Shown: positions 54,791 to 64,000 of the stretch, one piece after another | How the letters are laid out: each line of letters starts with the position of its first letter | How positions within the stretch are numbered: position 1 is the stretch's first letter | DNA from: Limnephilus marmoratus | Taxonomy: Eukaryota > Arthropoda > Insecta > Trichoptera > Limnephilidae | Length of the DNA stretch: 64,000 nucleotides | Assembly (NCBI GenBank): GCA_917880885.1 | Contig: OU862910.1 | Coordinates: 21,960,710-22,024,709, forward strand | Direction: 5' to 3' | The notes under the pieces: generated by a model | The model's database searches: none | Told to the model about the DNA's origin: nothing | What the model saw: the letters and a program-made list of their open reading frames with translations, nothing else | Position numbers and translations under genes: made by a program

Positions 54791-56550
54791 TGTTTTTCCA
54801 TTTCATATATAATGTCACACCCCAAAGTATTTGCTTCCTTCGAAAAAAAAACCATGAAAAGTCTCTTCTTCTTCTTGATTTTATCGTGCCGTTCAGAAGT
54901 TAATATTCACGTTTATAATATACGCGATGTGACACAAACAATGGGTGTGGCGCGATGTGACACAAACAATGATGTTCCTTTATACCTAATTAATATTTTA
55001 CAAAACAGTGTTATTATCGAGAACGCAAGGGTTTGTCACGGTTGCCACCAATTAGTTCAAATTTAAAGTCGTCTTTAGCAATATACAACGCCATGGGTGC
55101 CACAAAACCTTAATTAATTTAGCTCGTACACTTTATTAATTGTTTTAATTAATCGGGTGCGTCGACGCCGCTGTTTTGAGACGTAGTTTGTAGATGATTC
55201 TCCGTAGTTAACTGTTATTAGTGTAGTAGCACTTTCTTTGTGTTATAATGTCCCCTCTGTTTTTTGATGGACGTTGAAAATAAAACGTTAAATTTGATTC
55301 AATAAAATCAAATCTCGATTTTCTCGTGTCGGTTTGCAACGCTTTCTGATCTTTCCTTTGATGGAACTGATTTCATTTCCACTTTACTGCCTCATTTCGT
55401 CTGAATGACGTAATTCTTTTGACAAAACACTCGCTAGACTCGCGACGCAAACACACTTTATTATTTTTAAATTACCCATTAACCGTTACGTTTCTTGATT
55501 GTGTACTTTGGCTAAAACAAAGACTGGGAAAACAAAATTTTAGAAATTACATATAAAAACGTTTGTAGATTTTTTTTCATCAAGAAAACAGTTATGCAAA
55601 TAAAATGTACCGGTTTAGTGCTTAAATTTAATTTTTATGACTGTTAAATAATATTTTTCCATGTACAGTGTTTAAGTTTATTTGTTTATTGCATATAGCA
55701 TAACATTAATAAGTCTGTTCGCTATGGCATTAATTACGAAACTGTTAGAAACGCCCCTTCTGCATCGTAACACCATCTGCGTAACTTACCGCACAAGGCA
55801 GGCGGATGAGGTAGCTGTAAGCCGGCTATTACGGTTCGATCATTTTATAATAACCGGCGCCGTCTGTTTAGATTATAAGACTGGTTTCACTTTCGACCGA
55901 TGCGGTCTAATTTGCAACCGATTTGTAGCGCTTTCGGTAAATTTACCGCACCGGTAATTAATAATATCCCGATTTTGTGACTTACCAAATTCCCGATTAC
56001 CATTAGGTACGCACGAGCGTCCGGTGGCGGAGGTAACGCGAGGTCACAGCATCATCGGCCGTTGCACAATGCACATAGCCGGAAGGATGTTGTGTTGCAT
56101 GCAAGACAATTTAATTCAACATCCTTGCACCTGCAATCTTTCTGCATTCATAAATATGTAAGCATTTATCATATCGATGTCTAAAGGGTGTCAGAATTTC
56201 TTTATAATGTTTTAACGACACGATTTAGAAACTCACAGCTTTTGATCAACATATGATCACTGAAAAAACAGAAGAATGGTGTGAGTAAAACTTATTCGAA
56301 AATGACAGCAGTGGCCTGCTGTCTGGTGCAATAGCTCAGTTAGAGTAGACGCAGATAGTAGATAATTCTGATCGTGACAATAATCCTTTTTCTCGTTTCT
56401 GTTTCTAATAGATGAATTGACGATAGTTTTATTTAATTAGATCGGGGGATCGAAGTAATATAATTAATTAGTTTTAAAACATTTGCGATCCGCCTGTCTT
56501 TTTAATGTAATAAAAATCTAGCTGAACAACCACTCCTGTAAATTGCCATC
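54791..56550. other. Non-coding stretch with GC-richer island
   Basis: A 23-bp phrase, GCGATGTGACACAAACAATG, is directly repeated at 54924-54943 and 54952-54971. The segment 55720-56110 is GC-richer, with AGGTAGCTGTAAGCCGGC and TTACCGCACCGGTAATTA. A perfect GGATGTTGTGTTGCATGCA-type near-palindrome lies at 56084-56126. These could be regulatory. No gene was recognised. Confidence 0.4.
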
Positions 56551-56968
56551 TTAGGGAACGTACCCATACTACGTGACCCATTTAGGAGGGGGGGGGGGGA
56601 TCTTCAAAATACCACGCTTGGTCACAATGAGTGGCGGCGGGCTTAGGTTTTTATCACGTAGTCAATCCAGAAATCTAAATTTTGACAAGTTTTATCTTGA
56701 TAATATTTTTTCCACTTGTCGATATAGGTTTGCATGCACTCTTGCCGTCACGCAGCAAGCGCCGTATTAATATTGACAAATATAAGCCAAATATTTTTTT
56801 TAAAAGTTTTTGTTAGCAAGAAATGATTCAAAACCACATTTATGAATTACTACGTGGAAACTGTAGGGGAAGGGGGGTGGGGGTCTTGGAATATACTGCA
56901 CGTGGTCACCGAGGGGTAAGGGGAGGGGGGGAGTTAAAAATTGCAAAAAGTATGGGTATGTTCCCTAA
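56551..56968. mobile_element. G-tract MITE with GGGAACGTACCCATACTACG ends
   Basis: TTAGGGAACGTACCCATACT and the inverse at 56949-56968 enclose two G-run blocks (56586-56600 and 56862-56930) and CACGTGGTCACCGAGGGG phrases. The same ends and block order occur in the smaller copy at 62296-62458. The two short ORFs inside are not genes. Confidence 0.82.
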
Positions 56969-57786
56969 CACCGGCAATGCGTCAGCACTGATACCAAATG
57001 GTTATATGTAGAAAAAATAAATAAATGATTTTTTCATCCGAATCAAAATACTTAAGATTCTTAATATAAAATAAATATGTGGATGTTAGTAGTAATATTA
57101 TGCAGAGTAGCTTGTTTATTGCCAAACTGTGGTACATAATATCGCCAACCACAAACTCAAGCAATGAAAAGATATCCCAATATTCTTGCCAACTTTGTGC
57201 TACGACTCCACAGACATGAGATTCTATGAGGTGTCACGTCTTCAAAGCTATAGCTAAGTTTTTCTGCTATTCAATTTTTTGGTATTTATGTTTCGTGACC
57301 GCAATTATTAGCCTCTAACCGTAAATTTCTTGTCAAACTGAACTGGTTCTTTGTATTGTGTTGCATAAGCATCTTGTACAGCGCCCGACGCCGACGTAAG
57401 TAACGCTCTCGTGTCGGTTAATTTGTAGTTAATGCGTGCTTATCGGCGCAAAATACTTTCTCACTGTTATAAACCTGCTAGCGCGTTAATAATTCAACAG
57501 CTTTTGTTACTAAAAGTACTTCTGATAACATTTGTTTTTCACAAAGTAGAATCGAGTCCATCGTATAGAATATCTGTATCTAAGAGTGTTTCTCTCCTGC
57601 AAGAACAGTTTCAATATTTCAGCTACATTATCCGGAGAGACCCCAGCTTCTCAGATAGGACGAACATATCAATCCTAGAGATTATTGAAGATCAGTGGCG
57701 GCGTGCTAAGGCAATACAAAATATATGTATTTGGTTATATTTAGAATATTGTGCCTTTTAATTAAAGAAGAAGCCATTTCGTATGG
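56969..57786. other. Non-coding stretch with unassigned ORF
   Basis: The plus-strand ORF 57432-57761 (109 codons) reads SLLQEQFQYFSYIIRRDPSF but has no domain I can name. I do not call it a gene. The rest is AT-rich. Confidence 0.4.
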
Positions 57787-58567
57787 TTTTTAGAAATTTA
57801 ATTAAAATTAAATTTGATAATGTTATTATCGAGTTCTGCAAGTTTTTTGGTTAGTGTTTTAGTTACAGCTGTTTCGACTTGTAAGGTCATTTTCAAACTG
57901 TGGTGAAGCCACGTACGGACGACTTATTTATAAGATTTTAAATGTCAATGTTTGAAGGTGTCTAAGTTGATTTATTACCGGTTAAACCAATTTGTAGAGA
58001 CACTAATTGAGAGAGTGCTAATGTGGGATTCGGAGTATTTCCCTTTGGTTTGCCTTGCACTAAGTGTAAGGGTTTTCTTAATTGATTTAGAATGACGTTA
58101 TTGCTATGACTCATTTAAGTGCATTATATTTTTTAGGTTTGGTAAACATACTAAGTAGTGGGGAATAAATAATTTTCCTTACTTTATTAATTAGCGTTAT
58201 GTTGGGGTCATTCGTTCGTTTATTGATTTCTAATTGTTCAAGCAAATTTAATCTAAGACCCTTTCGTTCTATATGTAATGGTTTTGGCTGGTTATTTTTA
58301 AGTGGAACGTGATTATTCACTAAGAGATGTTCGGCGAATTTTGAAGAGGTGTTTTTATTTTTATAACATCTTATATGTTCTTTGAATCTAGTTGAGAATG
58401 CCCTACCTGTTTGTCCGATTTGCCCTAACTGTTTGTTCGAAACAGCTGTAACTAAAACACTAACCAAAAAACTTGCAGAACTCGATAATAACATTATCAA
58501 ATTTAATTTTAATTAAATTTCAAAAAATTTAAATGGAGTTCTACGAATTAAACACAAAAAACAATTA
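57787..58567 (-). mobile_element. Penelope-like element remnant with inverted ends
   Basis: About 75 bp at 57790-57870 (AATTTGATAATGTTATTATCG...AGTTACAGCTG) return inversely at 58440-58518. Between them the minus strand encodes a GIY-YIG domain. Within the left repeat, the minus strand has TTTGAAAATGACCTTACAAG then TCGAAACAGCTGTAAC, a hammerhead-like layout with a decayed first box. The outer 58518-58567 matches the fragment in SINE copy 4. The RT is missing. Confidence 0.82.
58111..58500 (-). pseudogene. GIY-YIG endonuclease fragment of a Penelope-like element
   Basis: The recognisable part starts after about 30 codons derived from the inverted repeat: QIGQTGRAFSTRFKEHIRCY, with QIG in place of YIG and the arginine of the RFKEH box. 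NTSSKFAEHLLVNNH follows, with histidines of the CCHH set, then LNLLEQLEINKRTND. The N-terminal GIY strand and cysteine pair are lost. The first methionine is therefore artificial. It is non-functional. Confidence 0.82.
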
Positions 58568-59985
58568 ATACATTTCGTATGGCGCTAAAAAATACCCGGA
58601 TATCTTTGGAGAAATTGACATTGAATTGATTATTTTAAATCTCTGAACTCTAGCACACAATATCTTACGAGCCGTCACTGATCCAAAATGTGATGTAGAA
58701 TTCCTTTTTGTTTTCACTGTGAAATGTTTCTGTTGCCAAAACACAAAAAAAATATTCCTGCTCTTTGTTTTTATGACTTCTCGGAAAATTGTTAAAGTTC
58801 CAGGCTGTTTACAAAAATATAAAATTTTGTATTTTTTATAACAGAAAACAAATGCTAGGTACGTATGTGACTGTGTAAAGCTTTGCGTGCCTTTAAAAGA
58901 TTAAACATTTTTGTCAGTAAAAATATGCTGACTGAAATCTGTCATCCCATACTCCCCTCAAATTTTCAGTAATTATATCCCTATTAAGCCTTACGATGAT
59001 ACAAAGCGAAAATTTAAAACTGCCTACCGAAACAATTACCCTAAAATGATTACCTAATATAATTTAATTAAAAAAAAATATTAAATCTCTCGGCTTTGAA
59101 CATATCTTCTGGTTTAATGTTGCGCATACCTTTTCAAAATTCCACGTAACGTTAATATATTTTTTCTTTGTTGAGCTTAATCTCATTCGTAATTAATTAT
59201 AACGAGTGCTTTGTTTACTCTCGCGCTCACACAATAGAGTGCTTTCATTTAGTGGACGGAGCTTTTATTCCCTGTTAAGCTTTCAGCTTGTTTGCCGCTC
59301 GCCTATTTACTCGACCACGTAGTCGCGCCCTGCTCGCCTCTGCCTGCCCTGTCGGACACCGGCCAACCCTGTCAGTCACAATGCGCTGTCCAATTACATA
59401 ACACATAATATATGTAGATATTGGAAACAGATACTAACTATATCGATCGATGCAAATATACTTAACAGTGATGAGCGGTGTTTCCTTCCGCTTTCGCCCA
59501 TCACGCCGATAGACCGCTTTATAGTTTAGATGTGACTATGTTTAGATAGTTTATCTAGTTCCTATCTCTATATTAAGCTAAAAAAGCTAATAATTTTTTA
59601 CTTTTTATTTATTATTTGAGCATGATGTGAACATTTATTATTGGGTTATAATCTAATTATTATAATTTATTGTTTTCTTTAATGCATGTAATGTTATTAA
59701 CCTGTAAATGTTCCTAATAAAATAGTTTAATTTTAAGTTCAAACTTGACCTTACCAGCAAAATTGATGGCACACCAAAGAAAAGGCATTTTTTAATACTT
59801 TATTGTTATTTAATTATAATTTTACTATACCTACTGAGTTAATCAAATAAATGAAAATAAACATTGTAAGGCATTTCTTGGATAGAAATTTTAATTTATA
59901 TATCTACGACAAATTTGTGTTAAGAACGTAAATCGGTCGTTTGTAATTTGCATTTACGCCCATCAAAATACTTTTTTACCGTTTT
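58568..59985. other. AT-rich non-coding stretch with GC-richer island
   Basis: The segment 59260-59400 is GC-rich (CGACCACGTAGTCGCGCCCTG). GATGAGCGGTGTTTCC at 59468 shares a phrase with 44845. No gene was recognised. Confidence 0.45.
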
Positions 59986-60597
59986 TATTTTACATTTCAT
60001 CTTGTTTGTGCAGTATCCTATATTCCTCTCTAGTCCGAAGTCAAGTCGAATATAATTCTACTATTTGGTCCCCTCACTATAAAATTCACTCCGATTCCAT
60101 TGAAAAAATTCAGCATAAATTCTTAAGATTCATTAACTATAAACTTGGTCTACCAATAGAATCAATAAATTACAATCACTTGTTGAAAGAATTAAACTTA
60201 CTCAAACTTTCAGATAGAAGACTTATTTCCAACTTGACATTTATATTTAAAATTGTTAATGGTATTATAGACAGTCCTGATTTATTAAACCTAATTACCT
60301 TCCACATACCTACTAGAACTACTCGATCCAAAATTCTTTTTCATTGCAACAAAAATATCAGGACTGAGTCATTTAGATACTCGCTTATACCTAGATTGCA
60401 TGCAGTTGGCAATTCTTTCTCAGAAGTAGTAGATGTGTTCAACTGCAACGAAAATAGTTATAAGAAGGCTATAATATCATACCTCACAATAATTAATGTT
60501 AGGTTGTAATTACCCTCCTGTGTACCACTGTGTATCATGCATCATGTTTCACCGTATTGTAATAGCCATTTTATGGCGTTGAAATAAATAAATAAAG
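59986..60597 (+). mobile_element. Jockey-type LINE 3' end (family C)
   Basis: A 5'-truncated reverse transcriptase C-terminus is followed by about 70 bp of 3' UTR ending in GCCATTTTATGGCGTTG and AAATAAATAAATAAAG. The short hairpin before the AAATA-type tail resembles that at 24045-24080. The 5' break lies near 59990. Confidence 0.85.
60006..60509 (+). pseudogene. Non-LTR reverse transcriptase C-terminal fragment
   Basis: The 167-codon open frame reads LYSSLVRSQVEYNSTIWSPH, IEKIQHKFLRFINYKLGLPI and LSDRRLISNLTFIFKIVNGI. These are the post-palm C-terminal phrases of Jockey-type RTs and parallel the fragment at 21602-22540 (LYCSLVRPHLEYASVIWSP). The catalytic palm is absent. The frame is clean to its natural stop at 60509. 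The first codon is TTG and only marks the truncation. Confidence 0.85.
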
Positions 60598-61138
60598 CAA
60601 TTTAAAAAAATATATAATGGTATCTATCATTAATTGTAATTTAAAAAAAAAAATTATATAATTGGCAGTTGGCTAACAATACTTCCTAATTGACAGTTTT
60701 TTAAGTTAATTTTTTATTTTATATATATAAATATTATTATTTTTTTACACATTTGATTTATGCACGTATATATTGTGTTATAATTTTTTAAACTTTTTTT
60801 TTCTTCCCTTTACACACGAGTAATTGCACTCTCGTAAAGGTTATATATTGTATACATACATGTGTTTTTACAGTTTCTGATCAATTTTGCATGTTTAATT
60901 ACTCATTATTATAAAAATGAATATACTATATGTAATAGCACATCCGTACTAGATATTTGCTATGCCTTTTGATGAAAAAAAAAATTATTTTACAGTTGGA
61001 TTAAGTTTTTTCTAATCCAAAATTTAATTTTCTGTGAAAAGGGCTACGCACTCTACGCAGCCGTTCTCCTTGGGGAACGCTCACAAAACAAGTCCTAATA
61101 AATTACATTAGTGAATTAAAATTATGTAACATCAAAAT
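60598..61138. other. AT-rich non-coding stretch
   Basis: TAGCACATCCGTACTAGATA followed by TTTGCTATGCCTTTTGAT at 60945-60983 repeats 7065-7105. CTTGGGGAACGCTCACAAAAC at 61069 is an isolated GC-richer patch. No gene was recognised. Confidence 0.5.
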
Positions 61139-61150
61139 AATAATAGTTTT

Positions 61151-61253
61151 TATTATTTTTAATTGTAAAACTAACGTTTTTAAGACAAGATTTTTTATGC
61201 ATAGCACAAAGGGTAACAATTATTATAAGCAATAATTATCAGCCTGAAACACT
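61151..61253 (+). repeat. 103-bp inverted arm, left
   Basis: By my reading this is an exact reverse complement of 61398-61500. The arm contains CTAACGTTTTTAAGACAAG, TGCATAGCACAAAGGG and ATAAGCAATAATTATCAGCC. No mismatch over 103 bp implies very recent origin or ongoing conversion. Confidence 0.9.
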
Positions 61254-61288
61254 AGCATATATTGAATCATTTGGCGGGTACGAGATAA

Positions 61289-61362
61289 GCCGCCATAGCT
61301 CAGTGGTCAAGAGCAATCGACCGGCAATCGAGAGGACACGGGTTCAAGTCCCGTTGGCGTCA
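61289..61362 (+). tRNA. tRNA-like unit 1, loop reads GGC
   Basis: A cloverleaf can be drawn: acceptor GCCGCCA with TGGCGTC (six of seven pairs), D arm GCTC/GAGC, anticodon arm ATCGA/TCGAG (four pairs) and T arm ACGGG/CCCGT with loop TTCAAGT. The A box (TAGCTCAGTGG) and B box (GGTTCAAGTCC) are intact. The anticodon loop CCGGCAA would place GGC (Ala) at 34-36 but has C at position 33, where working tRNAs have T. No intron and no encoded CCA. It could be a pol III-transcribed tRNA-like RNA rather than a decoding tRNA. Confidence 0.65.
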
Positions 61363-61397
61363 TGTATCTTTTCTCGGAAGATTTTTCAATGTGGATG

Positions 61398-61500
61398 AGT
61401 GTTTCAGGCTGATAATTATTGCTTATAATAATTGTTACCCTTTGTGCTATGCATAAAAAATCTTGTCTTAAAAACGTTAGTTTTACAATTAAAAATAATA
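61398..61500 (-). repeat. 103-bp inverted arm, right
   Basis: Inverse partner of 61151-61253. Its first 40 bases recur at 61813-61852 in the second unit. Confidence 0.9.
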
Positions 61501-61703
61501 ATTAATATTTGACAAGTTTAAGTATTTCCCCAATAAATGAAGACATAATTTGTCTCGACGCCACCTAGCGAGGGATTTAACACTTACAATGTTTCTCTCG
61601 CAAAAATAAAGTTGGTTGTTTTCAGGTGAAAAAAAATATAATAAGCAGTAATTGTTGAATGAAACACTAGCATATATTGAATCATTTGGCGGGTACGAGA
61701 TAA

Positions 61704-61777
61704 GCCGCCATAGCTCAGTGGTCAAGAGCAATCGACCGGCAATCGAGAGGACACGGGTTCAAGTCCCGTTGGCGTCA
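61704..61777 (+). tRNA. tRNA-like unit 2, identical to unit 1
   Basis: All 74 bases match 61289-61362, as do 43 upstream and 75 downstream bases. The left inverted arm of this unit is decayed (ATAAGCAGTAATTGTTGAATG at 61641-61661). The intact unit plus damaged arm suggests duplication from unit 1. Confidence 0.65.
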
Positions 61778-61867
61778 TGTATCTTTTCTCGGAAGATTTT
61801 TCAATGTGGATGAGTGTTTCAGGCTGATAATTATTGCTTATAATAATTGTTAAATAATAGTTTTATT

Positions 61868-62295
61868 CCCAGCTACATTAATCGGAAAAGCAATTTAATT
61901 TATCCATATTGGCACTATATAATTAACACTATGAATAACAAAATGTATTTATGTAATTTTTTTTATTACTTAAGTAAAGTGATCCAGAATCCGTCAAAGA
62001 ATTGAGCTTCAATATTCATTATCTGTCATCGATTATTCTATTATTACCAAGTTTTTCCTTTCGATGTTTTCAGCAGTGGATTTTAGTAATGATTTAAATC
62101 ATACCTGACATTGATGGATGGCAATACATCAGTACACTTCATTGCCTGCGGAGTAATTGCACGACATAGTACCTTCGTTGTCATTGTCATAGTCATTGTC
62201 GTTATTTGTCTTGCTAAATCGACTGGTAAATATGAAAAAGAAAATAGTTGCTTTTTAAATTTGAATCTACTCGCATTATTACTAGGCGCATCATA
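61868..62295. other. AT-rich non-coding stretch
   Basis: Overlapping short ORFs on both strands (62083-62310, 62111-62296) carry no domain. Nothing else was seen. Confidence 0.5.
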
Positions 62296-62458
62296 AGGGA
62301 ACGTACCCAAACTACGTGACCAACTTTTTGCAATTTTTAACCCCCCCCCCCCCGGTGACCAAAATCCTAAGGAACCCGCCGCTCATTTGTATGGAGCGTG
62401 ACCTTTTGAAGACCCCCCCCCCCCTAAAAGTGTCACGTAGTATGGGTACGTTCCCTAA
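62296..62458. mobile_element. C-tract MITE, short copy of the 56551 family
   Basis: AGGGAACGTACCCAAACTACG and the inverse (ACTACG.. on the other strand, ending GTATGGGTACGTTCCCTAA at 62440-62458) enclose C runs at 62341-62354 and 62415-62425, and TGACCAAAATCC. At 163 bp it is a deletion form of 56551-56968. Confidence 0.85.
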
Positions 62459-64000
62459 CCCTGGGACGCCGTTTATATAAATTGACGAAGGATAATAATG
62501 GATAAGTTCGTGATCAAATAACCAAAAATGATAATTTTATATAATGAATAAAAAATCACTTTGTTTAAACCACTATTTTTGCGTGTACGCATGTGTGCAT
62601 GCTACCACCAAAATTGATAAAATGCATTGTCATCTACAATAAGTCTTCTGCAGAGTTTCAGCTCAATCAGATGTCGGAAAGTTGGTTAATTTCCATTTCT
62701 AAGATTTCATTTGTTACATTCATTCAACCAAGAAAACAAAAACGAAATTCAAATTGATGAATTTAAAAAGAATTACTTTAGATTTTTCTAGGATTAATTG
62801 GGGTCATATTATGTTAGACCTCCGCAGAGAATACGGAACACGACAGACACGTGTCGTGTAAATAAAGAAATCGTATTGTCTTATATTATTGTATTATATA
62901 TTATTATATTATTATCTTATATTATTGTCTTATACCACAAAGTTATTTTGCAAAGTTCGAAGAAAAAATGATAATTTTAATCTGGTGAGTCATTTAGTAT
63001 CTTAAGAGGGCATTACCAGAGAAAACCGGAAATACGTCATTTTCAAAAAAGTTTTTAGACGTATTGACTCTTTTCCACAAAAAATTATAAATGGATTTCG
63101 AAAGATTGTTCTTTTATCTAGCATTCGTATGTAATAAATTTTGAGAATTTTTTTTAATTTTTAGTATAATAAGGTTATTCCATAGGTCGTTGGGAGATTT
63201 GTTCAATTTTCAAAAAAGTTTTTGTATTATACCACACCCATTTCAAATAATAAAATCATGCAGTAAAATAAATCAATACATTATCTAGCAAACGTATGTT
63301 TTAGAATTTTAATTTTAGTTTCAATAAAATCTTGGCGAAAATTGGTCCGTTTGTGTATTTATTTGCGCACTTACAAACTAATATATTTCAGATTTTTTTA
63401 ACATTCTTATTAAATTTAGACATTATTGAAAAATGATAAATACTTATAATCAAAAAATAACTACAAAAAGTACATTATTTTAATAGTTTTATCATCACGC
63501 CTTTCAGCATTTTTGGATGAAGGTATAAATTAAAGCTAATTTGAATTGAAATAAATTCGATATTGAGTTATAATTTTAAAAAGCTGGTACGGAGAATAAT
63601 TAATCTTTCTCATTGTAACCGCCCTGCACGATCGTAAGAACAACTTTCGACGAAATGTGAATTTTCGTCCGCTGGCTGGTTAAACGCTCTTAAGGAATGA
63701 CATAATATGCAATATTACGAACCAGACATATACTTCAGGGGTAGAGTGATGGTTCCCCGCGGATTCAAAATGTGCATGTCTTGAACGATTTCACTTCCGC
63801 TTAGTTATTCTGGGCTGCAATCTATGGAATGAGGATTGCCCTGATGCTGGCTAACCTTTGAGAAGGGCACTTGAAATAAATAAGTTTGCTGTTAATACAT
63901 TTGCGTGATTTCAATGTTTGAATTTTTTATTCAACCCGATAGCCAAAACGCTAAATATAATAGCAGCACAGCTTATATATTGCTTACGGACAGGCGGCGA
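62459..64000. other. AT-rich non-coding stretch with a stray Penelope repeat
   Basis: AAATCACTTTGTTTAAACCACTA at 62553-62575 equals half of the closing repeat at 24528-24646. A low-complexity TATTATATTATT tract lies at 62880-62935. No gene was recognised up to the end of the window. Confidence 0.5.

Larger units (their letters stand above)
61139..61867. mobile_element. Compound foldback structure with two tRNA-like units
   Basis: A 103-bp arm (61151-61253) has an exact inverse at 61398-61500, enclosing a tRNA-like sequence. A 192-bp block (61246-61437) that spans this unit and part of the right arm is repeated without mismatch at 61661-61852. The whole is flanked by AATAATAGTTTTTATT (61139-61154) and AATAATAGTTTTATT (61853-61867). 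This near-match could be a 15-bp target duplication or chance AT-rich similarity. No protein is encoded. Confidence 0.85.

Noticed and set aside
57432..57761. 109-codon plus-strand ORF
   Set aside because: It has a mildly LINE-like feel (QYFSYIIRRDPSF) but no motif strong enough to name. It is left unassigned.
61289..61362. A functional tRNA-Ala gene
   Set aside because: The cloverleaf is good, but position 33 is C, one acceptor and one anticodon pair are missing, and GGC-anticodon tRNA-Ala is not expected in eukaryotes. It is kept as tRNA-like only.

Overview
The window is AT-rich eukaryotic DNA from an arthropod, most likely an insect. The evidence is the repeat content (Jockey-, CR1/L2- and RTE-type LINEs, Penelope-like elements, Helitrons, hAT and pogo-type DNA elements, tRNA-derived SINEs), short TTAGG-type runs near 18.73, 19.58 and 52.62 kb, and many GTACCTA/ACCTACCTAGG motifs of the kind common in Lepidoptera and Hemiptera. 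I cannot choose between orders from the sequence alone. I found no intact host protein-coding gene and no rRNA. The window is best read as intergenic or intronic DNA, built largely of nested transposable elements with a few GC-richer islands that could be regulatory.

Layout. 1-8.2 kb: an hAT-like element packed with TAATATCTAC motifs (8-bp target duplication), a second hAT with a broken transposase end and a perfect 8-bp target duplication, a Helitron and a LINE 3' end. 8.2-16 kb: quiet DNA, then a decayed tandem array cut by two Helitron-like elements lying head to head, then a large foldback element split by two LINE insertions (one with a 13-bp duplication). 16-26 kb: small foldback elements, a 5'-truncated Jockey-type LINE, a Penelope-type repeat with a candidate hammerhead ribozyme, and a Helitron. 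26.2-30 kb: a 3.8-kb element with long inverted repeats around a frameshifted gene for a FEN/XPG-fold nuclease-like protein with a cysteine-rich CXC tail. 31-34 kb: a rearranged palindrome carrying a tRNA-like sequence, then a decayed CR1/L2 LINE. 34-51 kb: four copies of one tRNA-derived SINE, a Penelope remnant with GIY-YIG endonuclease and candidate hammerhead ribozyme, an hAT whose ends are made of TTTCGG repeats, and two copies of one LINE 3' end. 51-58.6 kb: a GC-rich hAT-like element, the second copy of the motif-packed hAT in opposite orientation, a pogo-like element and another Penelope remnant. 58.6-64 kb: a truncated LINE, two identical tRNA-like units in a structure with 103-bp perfect inverted arms, and a C/G-tract MITE.

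None of the protein-coding remnants looks intact. The only sequences that look functional at RNA level are the tRNA-like units at 61.3 and 61.7 kb and the hammerhead candidates at 24.56 and 41.51 kb. The most unusual items are the tRNA-bearing foldback structures, the nuclease/CXC element with long inverted repeats, the Penelope/hammerhead family whose copies share closing inverted repeats, and the two-copy hAT with its motif array.
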